From Mycobacterium gastri (lineage in GTDB: Bacteria; Actinomycetota; Actinomycetes; Mycobacteriales; Mycobacteriaceae), in NCBI RefSeq assembly GCF_002102175.1, contig NZ_LQOX01000154.1, positions 1 to 62,555 of the forward strand: a stretch of 62,555 nucleotides of DNA, in the 5' to 3' direction. Position 1 is the first letter of the stretch, and every line of letters starts with the position of its first letter. Shown one piece after another: positions 52,901 through 62,445 of this stretch. The position numbers and the translations under genes are program-made. The notes under the pieces are model-generated. The model had not been told where the DNA came from and made no database searches. It worked only from the letters and a program-made list of their open reading frames with translations.

Positions 52901-54328
52901 TCAGGGCCAGCCGTTGCTGCGGCGAATCTCCTCGCGGCATTGACGACGGGTTTGGCCGGTCTGTTGCATGCAGATCTGGATCGGCGATTCCTGCTCGGTG
53001 GGTAGCGGCGACTCGGTGGGCTCCGCGGTGGCGGTGATCGTCGGACTCGCGACCGTGCCGGACGTGAGCGACCAGATGGTCGTGTTGGTGCCCTGCAGCG
53101 GCGAGCAGTAGGCGGTGGCCCCGGTTTTGGTGACGCCGGTACTGCCCAGCGGTGAACAGACGGCGCCGATGACCACGACGGGTGCCGGGGCTGCCGACGT
53201 AGTGGTTTCGGTCTGTGCGGCCGCGGTAGTAGACGGTGTAGTCAGTGGCGTCGCGGTGGTAGGAGTGGCGATAGAAGTGGTGGTTGTCGCCGGCGAGCCG
53301 GATGTTGTTGCGGACACGGCGCGCTCGTCGTCGGCGCGCTGGAACTCGCGGAGCGCTACTACGATCGCGATGACCAGCAGTATCGCCAGCACCGCGGGGA
53401 CCAGCACGGCTGGTCGTACCAGCGACCGTTTGGCCGGCGGCACGGGCACCGCGACGGGTTGGGCGATAGTTTCGTCGGCATCGCCAGCACCGCCCAGCCG
53501 ATGGCCGAGTGCCCGGGCGAAGTCGATGCACCGCTGATAGCGGTCCTTGGGATCTTTGGCCAGTGCTTTGGCGAACACGGGGTCGAGGTCCGCCAGGGCG
53601 GGCAGCCGATCACCGATCGGCGGGGGCGACGCGCTGAGGTGCTGGCTGATCACCACGGCGGGGTTGGAGTGCTGGAACGGTGGGGTGCCGGTGAGCAGGT
53701 GAAACGCCGTCGCGGCCAGGGCGTACTGGTCGGCCCGGCCGTCGAGGTCTTGGCCCATCAGCTGTTCGGGCGCCGCGTAGGACACGGTGCCCACCGTCAT
53801 ATTGGTCGCGGTCAACCCGCTGGCTTCGCCCACCCAACCGGCGATCCCGAAGTCGGCCAACATGATTCGCCGGTCCGCGGAGTCTGGCTTGGCGATGAGG
53901 ATGTTGGCGGGCTTGACGTCGCGGTGCAGCAGCTTGTGTTCGTGGGCGTAGTCGAGCGCTTCGGCGACCGCAGTGATGATCGCGGTGACCTCGGGGCCCG
54001 GCATCCCGTTGGGATAGCGCTCGCGCAGCAACCGTACGGCGTCCACACCGTCGACGTAGTCCATGTCGATCCACAACTGGCCGTCGGCTTCGCCCCGATC
54101 GTGGACCGCGACGATATGCGGATGCCACAGCGAAGCCGCGGCGTCCGCTTCACGGTTGAAGCGTTCCCGGTACTCGGTGTCGGCCGACACCTCCGTCCGG
54201 AGTACCTTCAGGGCATCCTGGCGGGGCAGTCTCGGGTGCCGGGCCAGGTAGACCTCGCCCATCCCGCCGGAGCCCAGCTGTCGGACGATGGTGTAGCCGG
54301 CGAACGTCGAACCTTCGGCGAGCGGCAT
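52901..54328 (-). CDS. pknF: Serine/threonine protein kinase PknF
   Basis: 475 residues, starting MPLAEGSTFAGYTIVRQLGS at 54328. The kinase domain covers about residues 1-270: glycine loop LGSGGMGEVYLA, lysine in DALKVL, catalytic LLHRDVKPANILI, DFG in LADFGIAGW, activation loop with TATNMTVGTVSYAAPE. A single transmembrane segment lies at about 305-325, then a Ser/Thr-rich external linker and a C-terminal domain with four cysteines. It matches M. tuberculosis PknF closely in order and ending (RRSNGWP). PknF phosphorylates the neighbouring Rv1747-type exporter and influences septation and growth. Confidence 0.96.
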   Translation of the reverse strand: MPLAEGSTFAGYTIVRQLGSGGMGEVYLARHPRLPRQDALKVLRTEVSADTEYRERFNREADAAASLWHPHIVAVHDRGEADGQLWIDMDYVDGVDAVRLLRERYPNGMPGPEVTAIITAVAEALDYAHEHKLLHRDVKPANILIAKPDSADRRIMLADFGIAGWVGEASGLTATNMTVGTVSYAAPEQLMGQDLDGRADQYALAATAFHLLTGTPPFQHSNPAVVISQHLSASPPPIGDRLPALADLDPVFAKALAKDPKDRYQRCIDFARALGHRLGGAGDADETIAQPVAVPVPPAKRSLVRPAVLVPAVLAILLVIAIVVALREFQRADDERAVSATTSGSPATTTTSIATPTTATPLTTPSTTAAAQTETTTSAAPAPVVVIGAVCSPLGSTGVTKTGATAYCSPLQGTNTTIWSLTSGTVASPTITATAEPTESPLPTEQESPIQICMQQTGQTRRQCREEIRRSNGWP

Positions 54329-54485
54329 GGCGGCATCGTAGCCCGCCATGTCGATGAGGGGTCGAAGATCAGGGTGTCCGGCCAGGTCAGGACTTACCGG
54401 CTGTGATCGATCACACGGGCGCTGCGGCGACCGACTACCGGTTGGTCGCGTTTTCGAGGCCAAGACGCCGGGTAACCCGGCGTCC

Positions 54486-54761
54486 ATGCGCGATAGCCCC
54501 ATGCGTGATAGCAATGTCTTTCCCGACGACGTGCCCGTCGCCGATGCCGTGCAACAACGGCTGCCGACCGCGGACTCTCCGTCGAACGACCTGTCCGACG
54601 GATCCGAAGGAGCGGTCCCAACCTGGTCGCACCCCGACGATGTGCCGCTCGAGACCACGGCATACGACTGGCAGGAGCAGCGGGAAACGGTGCTGATCGA
54701 CGACGAGTTGGACGAACCGCAGCGGCAGGAATTGGACCTGCCACCGGGCCACGAGGCCTAG
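54486..54761 (+). CDS. Conserved hypothetical acidic protein
   Basis: 91 residues if the first ATG (54486) is used, 86 with the second (54501). The first 15 codon-phase bases are duplicated: ATGCGCGATAGCCCC then ATGCGTGATAGCAAT, so two start sites stand in tandem. The protein is acidic and disordered-looking (DDVPVADAVQQRLPT; IDDELDEPQRQELDL) with no signal or membrane part. It is divergent from pknF and ends ten bases from the convergent PPE gene. Function unknown. Confidence 0.6.
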   Translation: MRDSPMRDSNVFPDDVPVADAVQQRLPTADSPSNDLSDGSEGAVPTWSHPDDVPLETTAYDWQEQRETVLIDDELDEPQRQELDLPPGHEA

Positions 54762-54771
54762 GTCGCGCGGC

Positions 54772-57700
54772 TCAGGCGCCCGGCAGAATATCGAAGAGCG
54801 GCCGGATGCTGACTTGGAAGTTGCCCGGACCCGCGGTCGCCAAGGTGCCGTCTGCCACGGACACGGCGAGATTGAGGAATCCGTTGAAGGCTTTGGCACC
54901 CGAGCCGATGCCGCCGACGATCGCGAGGTTGGCGCCCGCCAACGCGCCCGCCGCGTCGCCGGCCAGGGCCGTGTTGTTGCCTCCCACGACGACCGCGACA
55001 TTGAGCGGTCCGTTGGCGCCGGCGAGGATCCCGTGGTTGTTGTCACCGACCACGGTGGCGGCGTTGAGGATGTTGGCCGGGCCGTTACCGACGGCTTCGA
55101 CTCCGTTGTTGCCGAAGCCGACGACGGTGGCGACGGTGGCGAGATCGGCAGCGCCCTGCCCGCGGGCCGCGACGTTGATGTTGGAATCACCGACAGCGGT
55201 GGCGATGCTGCCGATATTGACCCCGCCACCGCTGGCCGCGATGGTGTTGTTGTCGCCGATGGCAGTCGCGGCGATGGCGATGTTGCCGCCCACGCCACCG
55301 GCCTGGGCCGCCACGTTGGTGTTGCCATCACCGATGGCGGTGCCCAGGGTGGCGATATTGCCGCCGAGCCCCGATGCGGTGGCCGAGGCCCCGTTGTTGC
55401 CGCCGGCGGCAGTCGCCAAGGTGGCGATGTTCTCCACGCCGGACGCCGAGGCTGTGGCCGAATTGCCGCCACCGATGAACGCGGTGGCGACGGTAGCGGT
55501 ATTGCCCGCGCCGCTGGCGGTGGCCGAGACCGCGTTGCCGTCGGTGATCGTGGTTCCCAGGGTGGCGATATTGCCGCCGATGCCGACCGCTCTGGCCACC
55601 GCGGCGGTGTTGTTGTTGCCGATCACAGTGGCCAGCGTGGCGATGTTGCCGCCCACCAGACCGCCGGCTTCGGTGACTCCCCCGGTGTTGTTGTCGCCGA
55701 TCACGGTGCCCAGGGTGGCGATGTTCTCCACGCCGAAGGTGCTGACTTTCATCTGGTTGCCGCTGCCGATCACGGTGGAGGCGGTGGGGACATTGCCCAC
55801 GCCGGTCGCACCAGCCGTGGCGATGTTGTTGTCGCCGAACGCATTGGCCAAGGTGGCGATATTGGCGCCGATTCCCCCGGCCGCGGCGCTGACTTGACTG
55901 TTGCCGTTGCCGATTGCGGTGGCGACGGTGGCGATGTTGCCTCCCACGCCCGTCGCGCTGGCGGCGACCCCATTGCTGTCGCCGCCTGAGGTCGCAAAGG
56001 TGGCGATATTCTCCAGGCCGAACACGGTGACTTCGGCGGAGCCCTTGTCGCCGATGGCGGTGGCAACGCTGGCGATATTGCCCGAGCCGGTGGCACTGGC
56101 CGCGACCGTGGTGTTGCCGTCACCGATCACGGTGCCCAGGGTGGCGATGTTGCCGCCGATGCCCACGGCTTTGGCGCCCGTGGTGGTGTTACCGCTGCCG
56201 AACACCGTGGCCAGGGTGGCGATATTGCCGCCCGCTCCGCCGGACTCGGCGGCTACCGTGCCGTTGCCGTCACCCCACGAGGTCGCCACGGTCGCGATGT
56301 TCTCCACGCCGAACGAGTTGGCAACCAGCCCGCTGCCGCTCCCGAAACTGGTGGCGACGGTCGCAATATTGCCCAGCCCGGTCGCGCTGACCTGGGCCGT
56401 GTTGTTGTCACCGAAAACGGTTGCCAGGGTGGCGATATTGCCGCCGCCGCCGCCGGCCGAGGCGCTGACCTGGCTGTTGCCGTCGCCGATTGCGGTGGCG
56501 ATGGTGGCGACATTGGCGCCCAGGCCCGGGTTGCCGGCGGCGACCCCGTTGTTGTCACCGATTGCGGTGGCAAAAGTGAAGTCGTTCTCCACACCGAACC
56601 CCGAGATTTTGGCGGAGTTGCCGTTACCGATGAGCGTCGCGACGTTCGCGGTATTGCCGACGCCGAGCGAACTGACCGACGCCGTGTTGTTGTCACCCCA
56701 AACGGTGGCCAGGGTGGCGACGTTCCCGCCACCGCCGCCGGCCTCGGCGCTGACCTGGCTGTTGCCGTTGCCGATTGCGGTGGCGATGGTGGCGACATTG
56801 GCGCCCAGGCCCGGGTTGCTGGCGGCGACTCCGTTGTTGTCACCGATTGCGGTGGCAAAAGTGAAGTCGTTCTCCACGCCTAACCCCGAGATTTTGGCGG
56901 TGTTGCCGTTACCGATGAGGGTCGCGACGTTGGCGGTGTTGCCGACGCCGAGCGTGCTGACCGAGGCTGTGTTGTTGTCTCCGAACACGCTGGCCAGAGT
57001 GGCTATGTTGCCGCCGCCTCCGCCGGCCTCGGCGCTGACCTGAGTATTGCCCTGGCCGATGGCCGTCGCGAAGGTCGCGATGTTGGCGCCGACTCCGGGC
57101 GTGCTGGCCGAGACGTTGTTGTTGTCACCGTAGGAGGTGGCCACCGTGGCGATATTTTCCACCCCGAGAGCGCTGGCCGAAGACGTGTTGTTGTTACTGA
57201 ACAGCACGGTGGACACCGTGGCGATGTTGCCGGCGCCCAGCGCGCTCGCCGAAGCGGAGCTCTTGTCGCCGATCACGGTGGCCACCGAGGCGATATTGCC
57301 GCCTCCGGCGCCGGACACGGCGCTGACCTGAGTGTTGTCGCTGCCGATGGCGGTGGCGACGGTGGCGATGTTGGCGCCCAGCCCCGGCGCGCCAGCGGCA
57401 ATTCCGTTGTTGTCACCGATCGCGGTGGCCACCGTGGCGATATTTTCCACGCCGATCACATTGACGTCGGCGGTGTTGTTGTCCCCGATGACGGTGGCGA
57501 CGCTGGCGATATTGGCCGCACCAAGGGCCTGGTTGGTGACGCTGTTGCCGTCACCGAGTGCGGTAGCCACGGTGGCGATATTGCCGCCGCCGGGGCCGGC
57601 TACGGCGTTGACCTGGGTGTTGCCCTGGCCGATAGCGGTGGCCACGGTGGCGATGTTGCCCCCGATACCGGGCGCGGATGCCGAGACATTGCTGCCGTCA

Positions 57701-59868
57701 CCCAAGGCGGTGGCCACGGTGGCGATATTCTCCACCCCCAACGCGCTGGCGTCGGCGCTGCTGTTGCTGCTGAACAACACGGTCGCTACGTCGGCGATAT
57801 TGCCGGCACCCAGGCCGCTGGCCGAGGCCGTGTTGTTGCCCCCGAACAGCACGGTCGCCACCGAGGCGATATTGCCGCCCCCGGCGCCAGACTCGGCGGC
57901 AACCTGATTGTTGCCCTGGCCGATACCGATGGCGGTGGCGACGGTGGCGATATTGCCCCCCACGCCAAGCGAATTGGTGGCCGAGACCCCGTTGTTGTCG
58001 CCGATCGAGGTGGCCACAGTGGCGATATTTTCCACGCCGAACGAGCTGGCAGACACCGTGTTGTCGTTGCTGAACAATGCGGTGGACACGTTGGCGATAT
58101 TGCCGGCACCGAACGCGCTTGCCGTGACCTTGTTGCCGTTACCGAACGACGTCGCGACGGTAGCGATATTGCCGCCGGCCCCGCCGGCGTCGGCGCTGAC
58201 TTGGCTGTTGTCGTTGCCGAATGCGGTGGCGACGTTGGCGATATTGCCGCCGACGCCCACGCCGCTGGCTCCGACCGCATTGTTGTTACCGGCCGTGGTG
58301 GCCACCGTGGCGATATTGTCTACGCCGATCGCTTTCGCGGTAGCCGAGTTGCCATTGCCCAGCGCGGTGGCCACGTTGGCGATATTGCCCGCACCGAGCG
58401 CGCTTGCCGCCACGTTCGGGGCGTTGTTGCCGAACGCGGTAGCCACCGTGCCGATATTGCCCGTGCCGGTGGCGTCGGCCGTCACCGAGCTGTTGCCATT
58501 GCCGCCCGCGGTGGCCACCGTCCCGATGTTCTCCGCACCGAACGAGTTGGCTTTGACCACGTTGTTGTCGCCGAACAACGCGGTGGCCGCGGTGAGGGTG
58601 TGCGCACCGGTCGCGCTGGCGGCAACCGTGTTGCCGTCCCCGACGAACACGGTGGCGGCGGTGCCGAGATTGCCACCCACGCCGGTCGCGGTGGCCGCGA
58701 CGGAGTTGTTGTTGCCGAAGGCGCTGGCGAGAACGATCTCATTGAGGCCCGCGCCGCCCGCCTGGGCCAGGACCGTGTTGTTGCCGCTACCGGCGACGGT
58801 GGCCACCACGGCGTTGTTCTCCACGCCGAACGCGTTGGCAGCGACCCCGGAATTGTTGCTGCCGAACACGGCCGACACGATGCCGGTGTTTTCCACACCG
58901 TTGACGACGGCCGAGACGTCGGTGTTGTTGTTGCCGAACACCGCCGCCACGGTGGCGTTGTTCTCCACACCGTTGGCGATGGCGGTAACCGTGTTGTCGC
59001 TGCCGAACGCGGCAGCCACGGTGCCGATATTGCTGACGCCGATGGAACTGGCCCTGATCGTGTTGTTGTTTCCGAACGCGAGAGCGCCGGTGCCGAGGTT
59101 GACTCCGCCGGTGGCGCTGGTTGAGCTGTTGCTGCCAAACGAGCCGGCAACGTTCAGGACGCCGCCGGTGGCCTCGGCGGTGCTGCCGCTACCGAAGGCA
59201 AGAGCGATGTCGGTCACGCCGGCATTGGCCGTGCTGTTCGCCCCGGAGGCGACGGCCAGGCCGCCAAAGGTCGAGTTGGCGTTCGCGGTGCCGCTCTGCA
59301 CCAGCTGCAGCCCGAAGATGGAGATACTGAAGTCCGTTGCGGCCGGCAGCGCCAGCGCCTGCTGCAACGGCGCCAGCTGTGCCGCCGCCGCCGACACACC
59401 GGTGTGGTAGGCCGACATCACGGCCACATCGGCGGCCCACATCTCCTCGTACAAGCCCTCGGTCGCCGCTATCGCAGGTGAGTTCTGGCCGAACAGGTTC
59501 GAGATCACCAGCGCCACCAGATCGTTGCGGTTGGCCGCCACCAGGGCCGGATGGACGATCGCCGCCTGTGCGGCCTCGAACACCGCCGCGACCGTGGTGG
59601 CCTGCCCGGCCGTCCCTGCCGCTGAAGCTGCCGCCGCGCTCAACCAGCTCGCGTAGGGTGCCGCCGCGGCCGCCATCGCCGCCGAGGCTGGGCCCTGCCA
59701 CGCCCCGCGCGCCAGTCCAGCTGTGACCGAGGTGAACGACGACGCCGCGGCCTGTAACTCGTCGGCCAGACTTCCCCACGCCGCCGCTGCCTCCAACATC
59801 GGTTGGACCCCGGCGCCGGCAAACATCCGTAGCGAGTTGATCTCCGGCGGCAACACGGAAAAGTTCAT
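54772..59868 (-). CDS. Very large PPE protein with ~24-residue NIATVAT repeats
   Basis: 1698 residues from the ATG at 59868, nine bases after AAAAGG; the ATG at 59877 lies directly on that site. Residues 1-175 are a typical PPE domain: FSVLPPEINS, the WQG motif in GAWQGPASAAM and SNLFGQNSPAIAATE. From about residue 205 to 1650 there are roughly 60 repeats of 23-27 residues with the core NIATVATxxGDNNxV, instead of the NxGxGNxG pentapeptides of usual MPTR proteins. Every four units form a ~95-residue super-repeat. A solenoid or beta-helix fold is plausible. It is exported by type VII secretion and probably surface-exposed. It lies next to the DUF4185 gene in the same order as PPE24/Rv1754c. 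Confidence 0.9.
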   Translation of the reverse strand: MNFSVLPPEINSLRMFAGAGVQPMLEAAAAWGSLADELQAAASSFTSVTAGLARGAWQGPASAAMAAAAAPYASWLSAAAASAAGTAGQATTVAAVFEAAQAAIVHPALVAANRNDLVALVISNLFGQNSPAIAATEGLYEEMWAADVAVMSAYHTGVSAAAAQLAPLQQALALPAATDFSISIFGLQLVQSGTANANSTFGGLAVASGANSTANAGVTDIALAFGSGSTAEATGGVLNVAGSFGSNSSTSATGGVNLGTGALAFGNNNTIRASSIGVSNIGTVAAAFGSDNTVTAIANGVENNATVAAVFGNNNTDVSAVVNGVENTGIVSAVFGSNNSGVAANAFGVENNAVVATVAGSGNNTVLAQAGGAGLNEIVLASAFGNNNSVAATATGVGGNLGTAATVFVGDGNTVAASATGAHTLTAATALFGDNNVVKANSFGAENIGTVATAGGNGNSSVTADATGTGNIGTVATAFGNNAPNVAASALGAGNIANVATALGNGNSATAKAIGVDNIATVATTAGNNNAVGASGVGVGGNIANVATAFGNDNSQVSADAGGAGGNIATVATSFGNGNKVTASAFGAGNIANVSTALFSNDNTVSASSFGVENIATVATSIGDNNGVSATNSLGVGGNIATVATAIGIGQGNNQVAAESGAGGGNIASVATVLFGGNNTASASGLGAGNIADVATVLFSSNSSADASALGVENIATVATALGDGSNVSASAPGIGGNIATVATAIGQGNTQVNAVAGPGGGNIATVATALGDGNSVTNQALGAANIASVATVIGDNNTADVNVIGVENIATVATAIGDNNGIAAGAPGLGANIATVATAIGSDNTQVSAVSGAGGGNIASVATVIGDKSSASASALGAGNIATVSTVLFSNNNTSSASALGVENIATVATSYGDNNNVSASTPGVGANIATFATAIGQGNTQVSAEAGGGGGNIATLASVFGDNNTASVSTLGVGNTANVATLIGNGNTAKISGLGVENDFTFATAIGDNNGVAASNPGLGANVATIATAIGNGNSQVSAEAGGGGGNVATLATVWGDNNTASVSSLGVGNTANVATLIGNGNSAKISGFGVENDFTFATAIGDNNGVAAGNPGLGANVATIATAIGDGNSQVSASAGGGGGNIATLATVFGDNNTAQVSATGLGNIATVATSFGSGSGLVANSFGVENIATVATSWGDGNGTVAAESGGAGGNIATLATVFGSGNTTTGAKAVGIGGNIATLGTVIGDGNTTVAASATGSGNIASVATAIGDKGSAEVTVFGLENIATFATSGGDSNGVAASATGVGGNIATVATAIGNGNSQVSAAAGGIGANIATLANAFGDNNIATAGATGVGNVPTASTVIGSGNQMKVSTFGVENIATLGTVIGDNNTGGVTEAGGLVGGNIATLATVIGNNNTAAVARAVGIGGNIATLGTTITDGNAVSATASGAGNTATVATAFIGGGNSATASASGVENIATLATAAGGNNGASATASGLGGNIATLGTAIGDGNTNVAAQAGGVGGNIAIAATAIGDNNTIAASGGGVNIGSIATAVGDSNINVAARGQGAADLATVATVVGFGNNGVEAVGNGPANILNAATVVGDNNHGILAGANGPLNVAVVVGGNNTALAGDAAGALAGANLAIVGGIGSGAKAFNGFLNLAVSVADGTLATAGPGNFQVSIRPLFDILPGA
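56461..57030 (-). repeat. 285-bp tandem duplication within the PPE gene
   Basis: Bases 56461-56745 and 56746-57030 are two copies of 285 bp (95 codons, one four-unit super-repeat) differing at only scattered positions. Copy-to-copy identity is far higher than between other units, showing recent in-frame duplication or conversion. Confidence 0.85.
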
Positions 59869-60447
59869 CGGATCCATCCTTTTCCTATTTGGTTCCTATT
59901 GGCGGGGCTTTGTGCTGGCCGTCTCACCGGGAACACCGTCGCGAATAACCGGCTGTTCCTGGCCAGCTGCCCGCGCCCGGTGCAGACCTCCGGGCGGCCC
60001 CGCGTGGCCGCGTCCCATCGCGCACCTCCCGCCACGAGAACCAGGCCACCGACCGGTCATCGAACAGCTTGGCAGCAAAAACATATCTGGCTTTGACACG
60101 CAGTACCTGCGTTTGCCTGAAATACCGTCGTCGGTCCGAAAAATCTCGGGTGCCACGGCCGTCACCACACGGCTAAGAGTTGGTTGTGCAGCGAGTGAAG
60201 ACAACGATAACGATTATGCCGCAACGATTTTCGAAACGGATCGAAAATTTTGCGGCCGGAATTGGAGCCCAGGAAATTTTCCGCTCCGAAGATGGCAAAT
60301 GGCCGCTCCCACGGCGCGGGCCACGCCGTCGACCAGGTACCGCCGCCGGTTAAGGCCCTACCGGGTGGTCCCGTCGCGAAATCGGGACAAGGTCGTCGAC
60401 GGCGTTCGCAGAACTGCAGGTCTTGCTCTTCTTCTTCCCGGCGCAGG
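59869..60447. other. Intergenic region upstream of the PPE gene
   Basis: 579 bp with no convincing gene; one open plus-strand frame looks like chance. It should hold the PPE promoter. The distal part (60190-60270) is clearly more AT-rich than the surroundings and contains an inverted repeat listed separately. Confidence 0.5.
60227..60248. promoter_or_regulatory. Perfect inverted repeat in AT-rich patch
   Basis: ATTTTCGA and its exact complement TCGAAAAT, separated by AACGGA. It lies about 360 bp upstream of the PPE start and 200 bp downstream of the stop of the DUF4185 gene. It could be an operator or part of a terminator. Confidence 0.35.
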
Positions 60448-61917
60448 TTATCCCAGCACGGTGTGCATCAACATCACGTTGTATGCCGACCACAGCGACA
60501 GGTTGAAGTACACGTCTTTACCGGTCGACCAGGGATGCATCATCGGCGCGTAGATGCCGCCAGGCATCTGCCAGGACGACACGAGCATTTGCTCGGGGCT
60601 CCACGGGCCCTGCGGAGCCGGCGCAGTGCGCGCCACGACGTCGTTCATACCGTTGGTGTACATCACCAAATATTGCTTCAGATAAGTGTTGTATTGAGCC
60701 GACATTTCGCCCACCGGTCCCGGGATAACCGGCGTCGCGGCATCCGGTTTGTTCGGTACCCAGGAATTCGAGTCACCGTTCCAGTATTGGTATTTGCTCA
60801 GATCCGGCACGAACTGCTGGGGAACTCGTGCTACATACGCCGAACCGCCGCGTCCCGGTGGGGTGCCGAACGAGTACAGGTAGCCGTCGTTGGACTTGAC
60901 GAAAGCCCCCATCTGGAAGTTTTCGTTGCCAGGCACAGACCTGGCTCGTCCGGTGTCGGGCCCGGAGGCGCGGATGGTGCCGGGATAGACCCCCCAGTTC
61001 TGGCCGTTGTCCTTGGACACCGCGATGCCCGAGTAGTTGGTGGTCCATTCACCGTCGCGGCCCCAATCCCTAATGGACATGAAGTTGATGTATTGGGTTT
61101 TCCCTATGGAGATTCCGGAGGTCGGAATGATTCCGGTCTCGTTGGGCGCCCACTTGATGCTGCTAATGATCTGCTTGGAAAAGCCCGGTTGACGCACCGG
61201 CGAACCGGAATACCGGTTGGCGGCGTCGCCGGGCGCGACGCGAATTCCGTCGCCCAGGTCACGGTCCTGACTGCGGAACAGCGTGTTGTACCGCCACTGG
61301 TGTTCGTTGACCGCGCAATAGCCGAAGGTGTCACCGAAGGCCATGAGTACCTGGTGGTTGGCGGGATCGCCGTTGTCCCAAAGGATTCCGAGGTCGGTTC
61401 CGGAAATGCCGAATTGTTCGAGAGTCTTGTTGGGGCTGTCGGGTCCGGTCACCCACTCGGCAAGCGACGTCGTGGCACCCCCGAGTGCGGCGCCAGGATC
61501 GGGTGCCCCGGGCGCCGGCACCGGCGCCGCATTGGGGGCCAACTGGGTCGCATTGGGAGACGGGTTGCCCGGGTTGGGCGGAGCGGGCGGGGGGACCGCC
61601 GCCTGGTGCGGCGGAGTCGCCGCTTGCTGCTGTATCGGAGCGGACCGAGGACCCGGATTCATCAACCGTGACAGGGGGCCCAGTCTGGGCAACGGCGCCC
61701 GGTCATTCGCACCACGAGGCCTCGGCCCCCTCGTCATCGGGCCGAGCGTCGTGCCGCCCGGGTTGGTCACAATGGCGTTCGGCGGCGGCGGGGCGTTGGC
61801 GGCGTCCCCGCTGCACGGCACCGCCGTCGCTGCCGGCGCCAGGCCCACCGCACTGATGAGTCCCAATGCAGCCGCCGACGCCACCGATACCGACACGACT
61901 CGATGAATCGCCGACAT
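60448..61917 (-). CDS. Secreted DUF4185 domain protein (Rv1754c-like)
   Basis: 489 residues from the ATG at 61917, with GGAAGG seven bases upstream. A signal peptide (to about residue 33, AATAVPC) is followed by a long Pro/Ala/Asn-rich segment (about 40-140). The C-terminal 340 residues form a DUF4185 domain with beta-propeller-like blades (VLMAFGDTFGYCAVNEHQWRY; SSIKWAPNETG; GPWSPEQMLVSSWQMPG), related to five-bladed glycosyl-hydrolase-like folds. It is probably cell-wall located and may bind or cut a polysaccharide. It lies upstream of the large PPE gene in the same direction. Confidence 0.88.
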   Translation of the reverse strand: MSAIHRVVSVSVASAAALGLISAVGLAPAATAVPCSGDAANAPPPPNAIVTNPGGTTLGPMTRGPRPRGANDRAPLPRLGPLSRLMNPGPRSAPIQQQAATPPHQAAVPPPAPPNPGNPSPNATQLAPNAAPVPAPGAPDPGAALGGATTSLAEWVTGPDSPNKTLEQFGISGTDLGILWDNGDPANHQVLMAFGDTFGYCAVNEHQWRYNTLFRSQDRDLGDGIRVAPGDAANRYSGSPVRQPGFSKQIISSIKWAPNETGIIPTSGISIGKTQYINFMSIRDWGRDGEWTTNYSGIAVSKDNGQNWGVYPGTIRASGPDTGRARSVPGNENFQMGAFVKSNDGYLYSFGTPPGRGGSAYVARVPQQFVPDLSKYQYWNGDSNSWVPNKPDAATPVIPGPVGEMSAQYNTYLKQYLVMYTNGMNDVVARTAPAPQGPWSPEQMLVSSWQMPGGIYAPMMHPWSTGKDVYFNLSLWSAYNVMLMHTVLG

Positions 61918-62109
61918 GTCACAACCTTCCAGGGGCACAAACGTCGGATTGACGTCCGCAGTTGGCTGATGTGACGATAGTGATTCATGTGGTCGTTGTG
62001 ATCACGGATCCGTGATAGGTATGCACCTGTGATCGTGTCGCAGTCCCAACGCAACCCGCGCCCCGCGTATTTCACCCCCTGGCCGGCACGGAAGCATCGA
62101 GAACAGGTC

Positions 62110-62445
62110 TTACCTCCCGAAGCCCGCGTCCCGCAACGCCCGGGCCATCGAGCCAGCCGGCGAGTTGGCCGACTGATGGCCGAAGTTCTTGCCATGAGCC
62201 GAGTTTCGCCGCTCTAGTCGGCTCACCGGCCGGCGTTGCGGATCGTCGTTGAGGCGCAGGCTCAGTCCGACCCGCCGGCGTTCGACGTCGACATCGATGA
62301 CCTTCACCCGCACCACCTGTCCGGACCGTACGACGTCGTGGGGGTCGGCAACGAAGCGCTCGGCCATCGCGGAGACATGCACCAGGCCATCCTGATGCAC
62401 GCCGATGTCGACGAAGGCGCCGAAAGCGGCGACGTTGGTCACCAC
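62110..62445 (-). pseudogene. tex: 3' part of tex (S1 domain), separated from its 5' part
   Basis: The last 111 codons form the C-terminal S1 RNA-binding domain of the transcription accessory protein Tex (VVTNVAAFGAFVDIG, QDGLVHVSAMA) with a short tail to RALRDAGFGR. The full protein is about 780 residues. Upstream of codon GTG 62445 the tex frame has a stop (TAA 62451-62449), and the sequence no longer resembles Tex, so the gene is cut here. The break coincides with a hairpin and a foreign-looking coding end. A functional fragment is unlikely. Confidence 0.65.

Noticed and set aside
57908..59410. 500-codon open frame on the plus strand opposite the giant PPE gene
   Set aside because: Its repetitive Pro/Leu/Ala content mirrors the PPE repeat codons; no start signal and no recognisable domain.
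59723..60553. 276-codon plus-strand frame across the PPE start and the following intergenic region
   Set aside because: Low-complexity, crosses the AT-rich patch, no ribosome binding site; considered chance.
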